A DNA stretch of 64,000 bases. It comes from Hydractinia symbiolongicarpus. Lineage: Eukaryota > Cnidaria > Hydrozoa > Anthoathecata > Hydractiniidae. The stretch lies in the NCBI RefSeq assembly GCF_029227915.1, contig NC_079880.1:11623501-11687500 (forward strand). Direction: 5' to 3'. Under the pieces are notes generated by a model that did no database searches, was not told where the DNA came from, and was given only the letters and a program-made list of their open reading frames with translations. Below, piece by piece: positions 34,307 to 45,840 of this stretch (its first letter is position 1; the number at the start of each line of letters is the position of its first letter). Made by a program: the position numbers and the translations under genes.

Positions 34307-34966
34307 GTGTCAGTAAAGAAAGCTGTAAATGAGCGCGTAAAAGGTATATACCGTAGCCGTAAGAACAAGGTGACGATCCCGTGCGACAGAGCAAATAAAG
34401 CTCTAGCAAAGCATACACTGCATGATGAAGTTTAGGAAGAAGCAGAGAAGGCTCTCACGAGGATGTTTAGCTTCTGTATGGGGGGTCTTAGGAATACATT
34501 GACTTTAAGCCCTAGAACACGAGCAGGTGCTGAACGAAACGTATGGAAGCTTTCGAATCCTGGTGTTGAAATAGCCGACGTTGACATGTGTATAGTGATG
34601 GTGAGACCTAACATAAAGACATAAAGACAAGTAAAAGACATGGAGTCTGCAAAGGTACAGATGTTTATGTTGATCACTCAGAAGAAGAAGATTGTGATGA
34701 CATGTCAGCCTGAGGATCTAGATAAAGAAGACTTACTGTCAAGTTATCCATACACCAAGACGACTAATATGGTCTTCAGCAGCAATCTAACAGGTAGTAA
34801 CTTCGATAAGTTGCTTAATCGGATAATTGTAGAAATCACAAACAATGTAATAGAGAGGATCGTGCACATTGATGTTAATTTTTATAGCCTACTACTAACT
34901 CGAGTGTTTATACAGACATTTTCCTTTTGCAAAAATCTCCACGAAAAAGGCTATCATCAACCTTAA
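34307..34966 (+). pseudogene. Unidentified broken reading frame
   Basis: One plus-strand phase stays coding-like across two stops, TAG at 34433-34435 and TAA at 34622-34624. It reads VNERVKGIYRSRKNKVTIPC, EKALTRMFSFCMGGLRNTL, WKLSNPGVEIADVDMCIVMV and, after the second stop, VQMFMLITQKKKIVMTCQPE. The persistence of phase across about 550 bp suggests a decayed gene or transposon ORF. I recognise no family. Confidence 0.4.
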
Positions 34967-36892
34967 CATTAAGGACGAAGAGTGCTTCAAGTGGAACCCC
35001 ATAACATCATTGTACCAAAACTAGGACAGTTAGATCCCTTCTTACATTGTCACATGCGCTAAACACTACTAAATGAAAAGACGATAACTGTTCATGCTGC
35101 ACAGACCAAAAAGCTGTCAAAAATACAATGTCAAAGGAGAGCGAGAAGTAGACGTAATATCACAATGGTCAGATGCAATTCAGGGTACCGTTTTCCATCT
35201 ACGCAGATCTCGAGAGTCTCCTCATACCTGAAGAGAATAACAGAAAGATGAATCAATCCAAACCCTACACCAGAAGGTGAACAAGTAGGTCTTATTAAAG
35301 TGGTGCCCATGTAGCAAATGTGAGTATAAAGATGTGTACGATCTATTACGGCTTACCGTGAAAAATTGCGGTGTTGCGATTCTTGGACAAACAAAATGAT
35401 GAATAAAAACGAATGTCAAATAAGATTAGTAGTTTGTACAAAGTTTGATTAGGAGTTGTACAGAGGCAACATTAGTTATAAAATTTCCTACTTAAGACAC
35501 AAGCAAGGAAAGATAGCTTTAACCTGGTCTGCAGCTTTTTGTAATTTTTAATAAGTATGGATTACTAGATTAATGAATTGAGATTTCTACCAACCTTCTT
35601 GTAAATAAACAGAAAACCCCCGAATAATAGAAAAGTGCGTTTGATTATGGAAACTTATAAGATAATTTATGATGTGATGTATTTGTTGTTTATACGCTCT
35701 GAAAACGAAGACATATTGTAATCTTTTTCCCAGGGTTTATTTTTCGCAATCCAATACGTGACTAGTGTCGCGATAGCACGCATATATCATAAAGTACCAG
35801 GTCTCTAATATAAATGAAATAATGCGGATGAGTATGCATACTCTGAGTTTTTACAAAGCATTGTTAGAAAGGCACAAAATTGTCAGGCATATCCAATTGC
35901 TTAATAATTGCTAATAAATGCTTAATGAAGAATTCACACATCTTAATACCAAGCGATAATAGTCAAATTTTATGATAATTGATGCCAGTATGCATAGTAG
36001 AAAAGATTCACTTTAATAATCCGTACCTTCACTTGCTGCGATCCACTTCAAAGCACATAATAAGAAGGTGAAGTATGTTATTCTTCTTATCACGTTTTTT
36101 GACAGCTATTTAAAAGTTATTTAACATATTTTTCAGTTTTTACATAGTTCACATAAATTAGGGCCAAAAATTGCGCGAAAATCCGTGACCAAAATTTATA
36201 AAAAGTTACCACTACACGAAGTAAAATTGTCTTGTAAGTTCCTCAGGATAATTCTAATAATTTTTATGGGAGTTTTTGAGTAATAGCCAATATCTAAATA
36301 TTTTAGAGGTACGGAGTCTAAGAATTTGACATACAAGTGAGTAATAGATAAATATAGAAACTGAGTAAATATCATAGATATAGCATGGCAAAAAAGGGTT
36401 ATTAATAAGACAGCTGGAAGGGAGGGATCCGCCCCTGCCCCCTGGACCGAATAGGGTTAAAACGTTGCACTTGACGACCGCAGAAGTGAGTTTTTAAGTT
36501 TCTTGAAAAACATTATTCTCCGTAATGTCTAGTTGATCAATTAGTTTGCCAGACTACATCACATTGACTTTTAAATCCTTTCAACTAGAATTAATAACAA
36601 ATAATTTTGTCATGAGACCACAAATTTAACAAGATCTAAATTTAGGTCACCCTTTTGCGTCAGAATTGCAGTTATGCAACTTTGTTCCTAGGTCTTCTTC
36701 TCTTTCGTCCCATGCATTGGGGACTTAAGTACTAGGAGCTAAATTGTCTTGATAGTCACGTTCCTATAATGCTATGGAATAGCAGATGTGTTAAGAGTTA
36801 GAATATCAACAATAATGGTTAAAAACATCTTTCAGAGTTTGTAAAAGAAATATTTAAATATTTGGTTCTTTAATTTGATAATCACATACCAT
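34967..36892. other. Intergenic, no gene seen
   Basis: No supported reading frame, repeat or RNA gene is visible in this stretch. Confidence 0.45.
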
Positions 36893-36959
36893 GGACATTG
36901 CCTTTTAAACATATGAGAAATGTAATACTAAGTAGTGAAAAGATTTTATTATTTAAAAT

Positions 36960-36989
36960 TTTCGTCAGTTCATCGACTGACTTCTTCAG
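36960..36989 (-). ncRNA. Hammerhead-like motif at Penelope 3' end
   Basis: On the minus strand CTGAAGA (36989-36983) is followed by A, a 6-bp stem GTCAGT...ACTGAC with a CGATGA loop, and then GAAA (36963-36960). CUGANGA-stem II-GAAA is the hammerhead core, and Penelope-like elements are known to carry such ribozymes. One extra A sits before stem II and I could not establish stems I and III, so activity is uncertain. Only unit 1 retains this end. Confidence 0.35.
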
Positions 36990-37124
36990 TATCGCTTACA
37001 ATACAGTATTAACAATTAAAATATCTTATATAGTAATAAAAATAAATTATATACAATTAAATACACAAGGGTTTAAAACTGGTTTCCATCACCATCATCC
37101 TACTATCAACTTAACACGTGGTTT

Positions 37125-39830
37125 CTACAACTTGCATTTTTCTGTTCTTTTAGTTCTATTCCAGTCATGAGAACCATTAAGTTCTTGATGCTGTGTGACG
37201 AGTGTCCCCATCCAGAATTTTTCTTTATCTAATAGCAAACTATCAATTTGCCTGTTTGTTAAATTCTCTCCATTGGTCACAACATCAACTATAATAAACC
37301 CAATATTTTGCACAGAGGCATCAGGGCATTCATCAATAAAATGTTTCAACTTTGCAAGATGGTATCTTCTTTTTAATGTGGGATTTGTAATTCGAAAGTC
37401 GAGGCTTCCAAGCAACGGTGGATCCAACACCCTGCTTACCACATAATTTACAAAAAGCAACGTATATAACGTTTTTTGAACTGCAACTGCTTTCGCGAAG
37501 AATTTTAAATTTTCTGCCAGTTGCTTTTGATACTATAAAAGTGGTTTCAATTACATAATTCTTGCAGGAGTCGCATTTTTTATTTTTACATTTCACATAA
37601 CCTGCTGCATTGTCGTTTGATAAATCAGACTTGATATTGTAAGGATCAGCACGTAATATTAAATCCCTTAAGTTATTCTCTCTTTTATATGCAACCAATA
37701 TACTGTTTTCTGGAAACAGACGCGACAAGTCTGGATGATTACTAATAATGGGCATACGGGGCTGGACAATGGTTCTAATGTCGGGTCCTCTAGGGTTGAA
37801 CTTTGTGGAGAAGATAACTCTTGTTTCAGAATTATTGCGGGTAATCTTTTTCCTAGCATCAAAGCGTGATATTGTTCCTAATGTTGAAATGTTTTCTTAA
37901 TGATACTTTTATTATAACCTCTTTTTGTTAAATAACCACAGTACTTCTTTGATTTCTCATTATGATCAGTATTGTTACTACAGATCCGACGAAGACGTAA
38001 TGCAACACCTTTTGGTATACCTCTAATAGAACTTTTATTGTGGCAGGATGTTGCGTGAAGATATAAATGATATAAACCCATCTGTGGGTTTACTGTAAAC
38101 AGTTGTGCTGATTTTGTTATCTTTCAATGACATCTGCAGGTCAAGGAAACAGAGTTTATCACCTCCAATTTCCATTGTGAATTTCAAATCTTGGTTAATA
38201 GAATTCATAAAAACAAAGAATTCTTGTAACTTATCATTGCTATCACACCATAAAGATAGGCAGTCATCTCTATAACGACCAAAATACAATATTTCAGGAT
38301 AAGAAGAATGCATTTTTTCAAAAACAGCGTCGTCTATGGAGGATACAGCTATATCTGCATACGAACAAGAACTAGGTGCACCTGTTGCTGTGCCATTCGT
38401 TTGTAACAAGTGCTCATTTGCGAAAACAGAATTGTTATTATAAAGACATAAGTCTAACGCATCCATAATGCATTCTGTCGATGGTTTCTTAAATATTCTT
38501 TTATCCATGGTTTTTCGCACGGAATCTAAACCATTTCTATTGTCAATGCTAGGAAACATTGAGTGTGATCAGGTATGCCTTTTTCGTTAATTGAATCGAT
38601 AATGTCCAGTAAGTGAGACGTGTTCTTAATTTTACTACGCATATTTTCAGTAAACGGTGCACATATAACTTCAAGAAATCTAGCTAAATTCTCGATAGCA
38701 GTGTTACAACCAGAAGTAAGTAATCGTACTGGAGTACTAGCCTTGTGAGTTTTGTAAAGAGTGGAGTTTTTTCCTGGACAGGCATTCTCATTCACTATAT
38801 ATTCTTTCCATTGCTTTGATATTTCACCATTTTTACACCATTTTTCAGCCCAATCTTTCACCTTTTAGATGTGTTGTAAAATTGGATCATGTTCTAACGT
38901 TACAAAGGAACTCCTTTGTATCTGTTGTTTTGCCTTTTCTTTGTCAGTTATTTTGTCTACAATTACGAAACGGTTTCCTTTGTCCTGTGACCTAATTATT
39001 AAATCACCATCTTTATTATAAAGTTGTTGTTTTCTCCATGTGTTTAAATACATTCTCTGATCCTTAGTCAAATTATCTTTTACTGTTCTCCTAGAAGTAT
39101 CATTAAAAAGAGATCTTTTAATGTTTGATATGAAAGTCTCGAGTTCCGGCGAATTCGTTTTTGGAACAATCCATGTAGACGGCTTTCTCGGGGGATTCTT
39201 TATCTCTATATTGAATGTATCATTGTTATTTGAATTTTTATTTCTAAATATATATCGTGCTCTAACACGGTTTTTCAAAGAGTCGAAGTCTTTTTGGAGT
39301 TGAATCCAATCGTAATTCAATGGAGTTGGAACAAATGAGGGCCCCTTAGCGCAAAGTTTTTTCATAGAAGTAGATATCCGTTTAGAGTCAACATTAATAA
39401 GGATAGGATGATGATCATTCATAACAGTTTCTAAAGTTACCACCTCAGGTGCAGGACTTAGTTGAATATCTTGGTAATTATTTAGAAGCCGTGATATATT
39501 ATTTTTAAAAAGAGAGATATTAACTCCATCTCTTACCAACTTTTTTTCTCGTCGTTTTTCTAATATAGATTGAATTCGATCATTTTTCCTTGTAAACAAT
39601 GTACGGATATATAAATCTTGTTCTGGAAAACTCTTAAACATAACTAGAGCTATTGCGCGCGCAGCATCTTCATGTTTGCATATTGATCGTCTGTAATAAG
39701 AAATTGTTTTCTGTAAAAGCTTAATGGAACATTTTTTCAATATGCTGAAATATCCACAGCCTTTGATATTAAAATGGAAACGCAACATAAAACCTTTTGG
39801 TACACAATTGTATTTAATGTAGGTTGACAT
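37125..39830 (-). pseudogene. Penelope RT/GIY-YIG reading frame, unit 1
   Basis: The minus-strand frame begins MSTYIKYNCVPKGFMLRFHF at 39830. It is interrupted by TAA at 38862-38864 (read on into KVKDWAEKWCK), a frameshift with lost sequence near 38557, and frameshifts near 38070, 37890 and 37345-37440. Reverse-transcriptase motifs include LYKTHKASTPVRLL, MFPSIDN, GTATGAPSSCSYADIA and the catalytic FGRYRDDCL. Sequence normally found before MFPSID, containing the first catalytic Asp (SFDVxN in relatives), is missing. The GIY-YIG part shows VIYVAFCKLCGKQGVGST, RLSNYKSHIKKK, KHFIDE and DKEKFWMGTLVTQHQELNG. The zinc-type CKNKKCDSCKNY lies between. Unit 1 alone keeps the full C-terminus and 3' end. 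It cannot make an active protein. Confidence 0.85.
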
Positions 39831-39879
39831 GAATACGATGTGATGACGGTATCGTATAATCCTGTTAATACTGGAAAGT

Positions 39880-39942
39880 AAACGACGGTTTAATTGAATT
39901 TCCGCGCCCGAAGGCGTAGGAAATTCTTTAAAACCGTCGTTT
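39880..39942. repeat. Hairpin at Penelope unit junction
   Basis: AAACGACGGTTT (39880-39891) pairs with AAACCGTCGTTT (39931-39942), extended by GAATTTCC/GGAAATTC and a CGCC-CGAA-GGCG tip. The same hairpin recurs at each unit boundary except that of unit 7, where the outer right arm is replaced by 'atatttaa' near 57200. Confidence 0.75.
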
Positions 39943-40083
39943 TTTTCTTTCGGAGCATTTTTTGAGAAAAAATCGACCCTGGGATTTCACGTTGCTCCGT
40001 CACAGATCTAAACTTTGTACCCAAGCTCCTTAACTACTGGGAAGTCTCGTATTGACGTTTCAGGCCAAAATTGGTATTTTTTT

Positions 40084-42962
40084 CCCCATCCAGAATTTTT
40101 CTTTATCTAAAAGCAAACTATCAATTTGCCTGTTTGTTAAATTCTCTCCATTGGTCACAACATCAACTATAATAAACCCAATATTTTGCACAGAGGCATT
40201 AGGGCATTCATCAATAAAATGTTTCAACTTTGCAAGATGGTATCTTCTTTTTAATGTGGGATTTGTAATTCGAAAGTCGAGGCTTCCAAGCAACGGTGGA
40301 TCCAACACCCTGCTTACCACATAATTTACAAAAAGCAACGTATATAACGTTTTTTTGAACTGCAACTGCTTTCGCGAAGAATTTTAAATTTTCTGCCAGT
40401 TGCTTTTGATACTATAAAAGTGGTTTCAATTACATAATTCTTGCAGGAGTCGCATTTTTTATTTTTACATTTCACATAACCTGCTGCATTGTCGTTTGAT
40501 AAATCAGACTTGATATTGTAAGGATCAGCACGTAATATTAAATCCCTTAAGTTATTCTCTCTTTTATATGCAACCAATATACTGTTTTCTGGAAACAGAC
40601 GCGACAAGTCTGGATGATTACTAATAATGGGCATACGGGGCTGGACAATGGTTCTAATGTCGGGTCCTCTAGGGTTGAACTTTGTGGAGAAGATAACTCT
40701 TGTTTCAGAATTATTGCGGGTAATCTTTTTCCTAGCATCAAAGCGTGATATTGTTCCTAATGTTGAAATGTTTTCTTAATGATACTTTTATTATAACCTC
40801 TTTTTGTTAAATAACCACAGTACTTCTTTGATTTCTCATTATGATCAGTATTGTTACTACAGATCCGACGAAGACGTAATGCAACACCTTTTGGTATACC
40901 TCTAATAGAACTTTTATTGTGGCAGGATGTTGCGTGAAGATATAAATGATATAAACCCATCTGTGGGTTTACTGTAAACAGTTGTGCTGATTTTGTTATC
41001 TTTCAATGACATCTGCAGGTCAAGGAAACAGAGTTTATCACCTCCAATTTCCATTGTGAATTTCAAATCTTGGTTAATAGAATTCATAAAAACAAAGAAT
41101 TCTTGTAACTTATCATTGCTATCACACCATAAAGATAGGCAGTCATCTCTATAACGACCAAAATACAATATTTCAGGATAAGAAGAATGCATTTTTTCAA
41201 AAACAGCGTCGTCTATGGAGGATACAGCTATATCTGCATACGAACAAGAACTAGGTGCACCTGTTGCTGTGCCATTCGTTTGTAACAAGTGCTCATTTGC
41301 GAAAACAGAATTGTTATTATAAAGACATAAGTCTAACGCATCCATAATGCATTCTGTCGATGGTTTCTTAAATATTCTTTTATCCATGGTTTTTCGCACG
41401 GAATCTAAACCATTTCTATTGTCAATGCTAGGAAACATTGAGTGTGATCAGGTATGCCTTTTTCGTTAATTGAATCGATAATGTCCAGTAAGTGAGACGT
41501 GTTCTTAATTTTACTACGCATATTTTCAGTAAACGGTGCACATATAACTTCAAGAAATCTAGCTAAATTCTCGATAGCAGTGTTACAACCAGAAGTAAGT
41601 AATCGTACTGGAGTACTAGCCTTGTGAGTTTTGTAAAGAGTGGAGTTTTTTCCTGGACAGGCATTCTCATTCACTATATATTCTTTCCATTGCTTTGATA
41701 TTTCACCATTTTTACACCATTTTTCAGCCCAATCTTTCACCTTTTAGATGTGTTGTAAAATTGGATCATGTTCTAACGTTACAAAGGAACTCCTTTGTAT
41801 CTGTTGTTTTGCCTTTTCTTTGTCAGTTATTTTGTCTACAATTACGAAACGGTTTCCTTTGTCCTGTGACCTAATTATTAAATCACCATCTTTATTATAA
41901 AGTTGTTGTTTTCTCCATGTGTTTAAATACATTCTCTGATCCTTAGTCAAATTATCTTTTACTGTTCTCCTAGAAGTATCATTAAAAAGAGATCTTTTAA
42001 TGTTTGATATGAAAGTCTCGAGTTCCGGCGAATTCGTTTTTGGAACAATCCATGTAGACGGCTTTCTCGGGGGATTCTTTATCTCTATATTGAATGTATC
42101 ATTGTTATTTGAATTTTTATTTCTAAATATATATCGTGCTCTAACACGGTTTTTCAAAGAGTCGAAGTCTTTTTGGAGTTGAATCCAATCGTAATTCAAT
42201 GGAGTTGGAACAAATGAGGGCCCCTTAGCGCAAAGTTTTTTCATAGAAGTAGATATCCGTTTAGAGTCAACATTAATAAGGATAGGATGATGATCATTCA
42301 TAACAGTTTCTAAAGTTACCACCTCAGGTGCAGGACTTAGTTGAATATCTTGGTAATTATTTAGAAGCCGTGATATATTATTTTTAAAAAGAGAGATATT
42401 AACTCCATCTCTTACCAACTTTTTTTCTCGTCGCTTTTCTAATATAGATTGAATTCGATCATTTTTCCTTGTAAACAATGTACGGATATATAAATCTTGT
42501 TCTGGAAAACTCTTAAACATAACTAGAGCTATTGCGCGCGCAGCATCTTCATGTTTGCATATTGATCGTCTGTAATAAGAAATTGTTTTCTGTAAAAGCT
42601 TAATGGAACATTTTTTCAATATGCTGAAATATCCACAGCCTTTGATATTAAAATGGAAACGCAACATAAAACCTTTTGGTACACAATTGTATTTAATGTA
42701 GGTTGACATGAATACGATGTGATGACGGTATCGTATAATCCTGTTAATACTGGAAAGTAAACGACGGTTTAATTGAATTTCCGCGCCCGAAGGCGTAGGA
42801 AATTCTTTAAAACCGTCGTTTTTTTCTTTCGGAGCATTTTTTGAGAAAAAATCGACCCTGGGATTTCACGTTGCTCCGTCACAGATCTAAACTTTGTACC
42901 CAAGCTCCTTAACTACTGGGAAGTCTCGTATTGACGTTTCAGGCCAAAATTGGTATTTTTTT
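40084..42962 (-). mobile_element. Penelope unit 2 (type A)
   Basis: Length 2,879 bp. It carries a run of seven T near 40350 that shifts the GIY-YIG frame after CSSKK. It lacks the final GTLVTQHQ part: after EKFWMG the frame runs into a spacer reading KKIPILA. All lesions of unit 1 are present. Confidence 0.88.
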
Positions 42963-45840
42963 CCCCATCCAGAATTTTTCTTTATCTAAAAGCAAACTAT
43001 CAATTTGCCTGTTTGTTAAATTCTCTCCATTGGTCACAACATCAACTATAATAAACCCAATATTTTGCACAGAGGCATTAGGGCATTCATCAATAAAATG
43101 TTTCAACTTTGCAAGATGGTATCTTCTTTTTAATGTGGGATTTGTAATTCGAAAGTCGAGGCTTCCAAGCAACGGTGGATCCAACACCCTGCTTACCACA
43201 TAATTTACAAAAAGCAACGTATATAACGTTTTTTGAACTGCAACTGCTTTCGCGAAGAATTTTAAATTTTCTGCTAGTTGCTTTTGATACTATAAAAGTG
43301 GTTTCAATTACATAATTCTTGCAGGAGTCGCATTTTTTATTTTTACATTTCACATAACCTGCTGCATTGTCGTTTGATAAATCAGACTTGATATTGTAAG
43401 GATCAGCACGTAATATTAAATCCCTTAAGTTATTCTCTCTTTTATATGCAACCAATATACTGTTTTCTGGAAACAGACGCGACAAGTCTGGATGATTACT
43501 AATAATGGGCATACGGGGCTGGACAATGGTTCTAATGTCGGGTCCTCTAGGGTTGAACTTTGTGGAGAAGATAACTCTTGTTTCAGAATTATTGCGGGTA
43601 ATCTTTTTCCTAGCATCAAAGCGTGATATTGTTCCTAATGTTGAAATGTTTTCTTAATGATACTTTTATTATAACCTCTTTTTGTTAAATAACCACAGTA
43701 CTTCTTTGATTTCTCATTATGATCAGTATTGTTACTACAGATCCGACGAAGACGTAATGCAATACCTTTTGGTATACCTCTAATAGAACTTTTATTGTGG
43801 CAGGATGTTGCGTGAAGATATAAATGATATAAACCCATCTGTGGGTTTACTGTAAACAGTTGTGCTGATTTTGTTATCTTTCAATGACATCTGCAGGTCA
43901 AGGAAACAGAGTTTATCACCTCCAATTTCCATTGTGAATTTCAAATCTTGGTTAATAGAATTCATAAAAACAAAGAATTCTTGTAACTTATCATTGCTAT
44001 CACACCATAAAGATAGGCAGTCATCTCTATAACGACCAAAATACAATATTTCAGGATAAGAAGAATGCATTTTTTCAAAAACAGCGTCGTCTATGGAGGA
44101 TACAGCTATATCTGCATACGAACAAGAACTAGGTGCACCTGTTGCTGTGCCATTCGTTTGTAACAAGTGCTCATTTGCGAAAACAGAATTGTTATTATAA
44201 AGACATAAGTCTAACGCATCCATAATGCATTCTGTCGATGGTTTCTTAAATATTCTTTTATCCATGGTTTTTCGCACGGAATCTAAACCATTTCTATTGT
44301 CAATGCTAGGAAACATTGAGTGTGATCAGGTATGCCTTTTTCGTTAATTGAATCGATAATGTCCAGTAAGTGAGACGTGTTCTTAATTTTACTACGCATA
44401 TTTTCAGTAAACGGTGCACATATAACTTCAAGAAATCTAGCTAAATTCTCGATAGCAGTGTTACAACCAGAAGTAAGTAATCGTACTGGAGTACTAGCCT
44501 TGTGAGTTTTGTAAAGAGTGGAGTTTTTTCCTGGACAGGCATTCTCATTCACTATATATTCTTTCCATTGCTTTGATATTTCACCATTTTTACACCATTT
44601 TTCAGCCCAATCTTTCACCTTTTAGATGTGTTGTAAAATTGGATCATGTTCTAACGTTACAAAGGAACTCCTTTGTATCTGTTGTTTTGCCTTTTCTTTG
44701 TCAGTTATTTTGTCTACAATTACGAAACGGTTTTCTTTGTCCTGTGACCTAATTATTAAATCACCATCTTTATTATAAAGTTGTTGTTTTCTCCATGTGT
44801 TTAAATACATTCTCTGATCCTTAGTCAAATTATCTTTTACTGTTCTCCTAGAAGTATCATTAAAAAGAGATCTTTTAATGTTTGATATGAAAGTCTCGAG
44901 TTCCGGCGAATTCGTTTTTGGAACAATCCATGTAGACGGCTTTCTCGGGGGATTCTTTATCTCTATATTGAATGTATCATTGTTATTTGAATTTTTATTT
45001 CTAAATATATATCGTGCTCTAACACGGTTTTTCAAAGAGTCGAAGTCTTTTTGGAGTTGAATCCAATCGTAATTCAATGGAGTTGGAACAAATGAGGGCC
45101 CCTTAGCGCAAAGTTTTTTCATAGAAGTAGATATCCGTTTAGAGTCAACATTAATAAGGATAGGATGATGATCATTCATAACAGTTTCTAAAGTTACCAC
45201 CTCAGGTGCAGGACTTAGTTGAATATCTTGGTAATTATTTAGAAGCCGTGATATATTATTTTTAAAAAGAGAGATATTAACTCCATCTCTTACCAACTTT
45301 TTTTCTCGTCGCTTTTCTAATATAGATTGAATTCGATCATTTTTCCTTGTAAACAATGTACGGATATATAAATCTTGTTCTGGAAAACTCTTAAACATAA
45401 CTAGAGCTATTGCGCGCGCAGCATCTTCATGTTTGCATATTGATCGTCTGTAATAAGAAATTGTTTTCTGTAAAAGCTTAATGGAACATTTTTTCAATAT
45501 GCTGAAATATCCACAGCCTTTGATATTAAAATGGAAACGCAACATAAAACCTTTTGGTACACAATTGTATTTAATGTAGGTTGACATGAATACGATGTGA
45601 TGACGGTATCGTATAATCCTGTTAATACTGGAAAGTAAACGACGGTTTAATTGAATTTCCGCGCCCGAAGGCGTAGGAAATTCTTTAAAACCGTCGTTTT
45701 TTTCTTTCGGAGCATTTTTTGAGAAAAAATCGACCCTGGGATTTCACGTTGCTCCGTCACAGATCTAAACTTTGTACCCAAGCTCCTTAACTACTGGGAA
45801 GTCTCGTATTGACGTTTCAGGCCAAAATTGGTATTTTTTT
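42963..45840 (-). mobile_element. Penelope unit 3 (type B)
   Basis: Length 2,878 bp. It has six T at the variable run, so CSSKNVIYVAFCKLCGKQ is open. Type B markers are KATSRKF (S for G), IPKGIALRL (I for V) and QDKENRF (E for G). Confidence 0.88.

Noticed and set aside
39121-39303. Plus-strand 60-codon frame repeated in each Penelope unit
   Set aside because: It is the antisense shadow of the conserved N-terminal reverse-transcriptase frame and has no independent motif.
39831-40083. Second hammerhead motif at array junctions (GAAACGTC near 40060)
   Set aside because: The CUGANGA half is absent; a GAAAC word alone is not evidence.
40052-40324. Plus-strand 90-codon frame repeated in each unit
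   Set aside because: Antisense of the GIY-YIG region; its composition follows the opposite strand.
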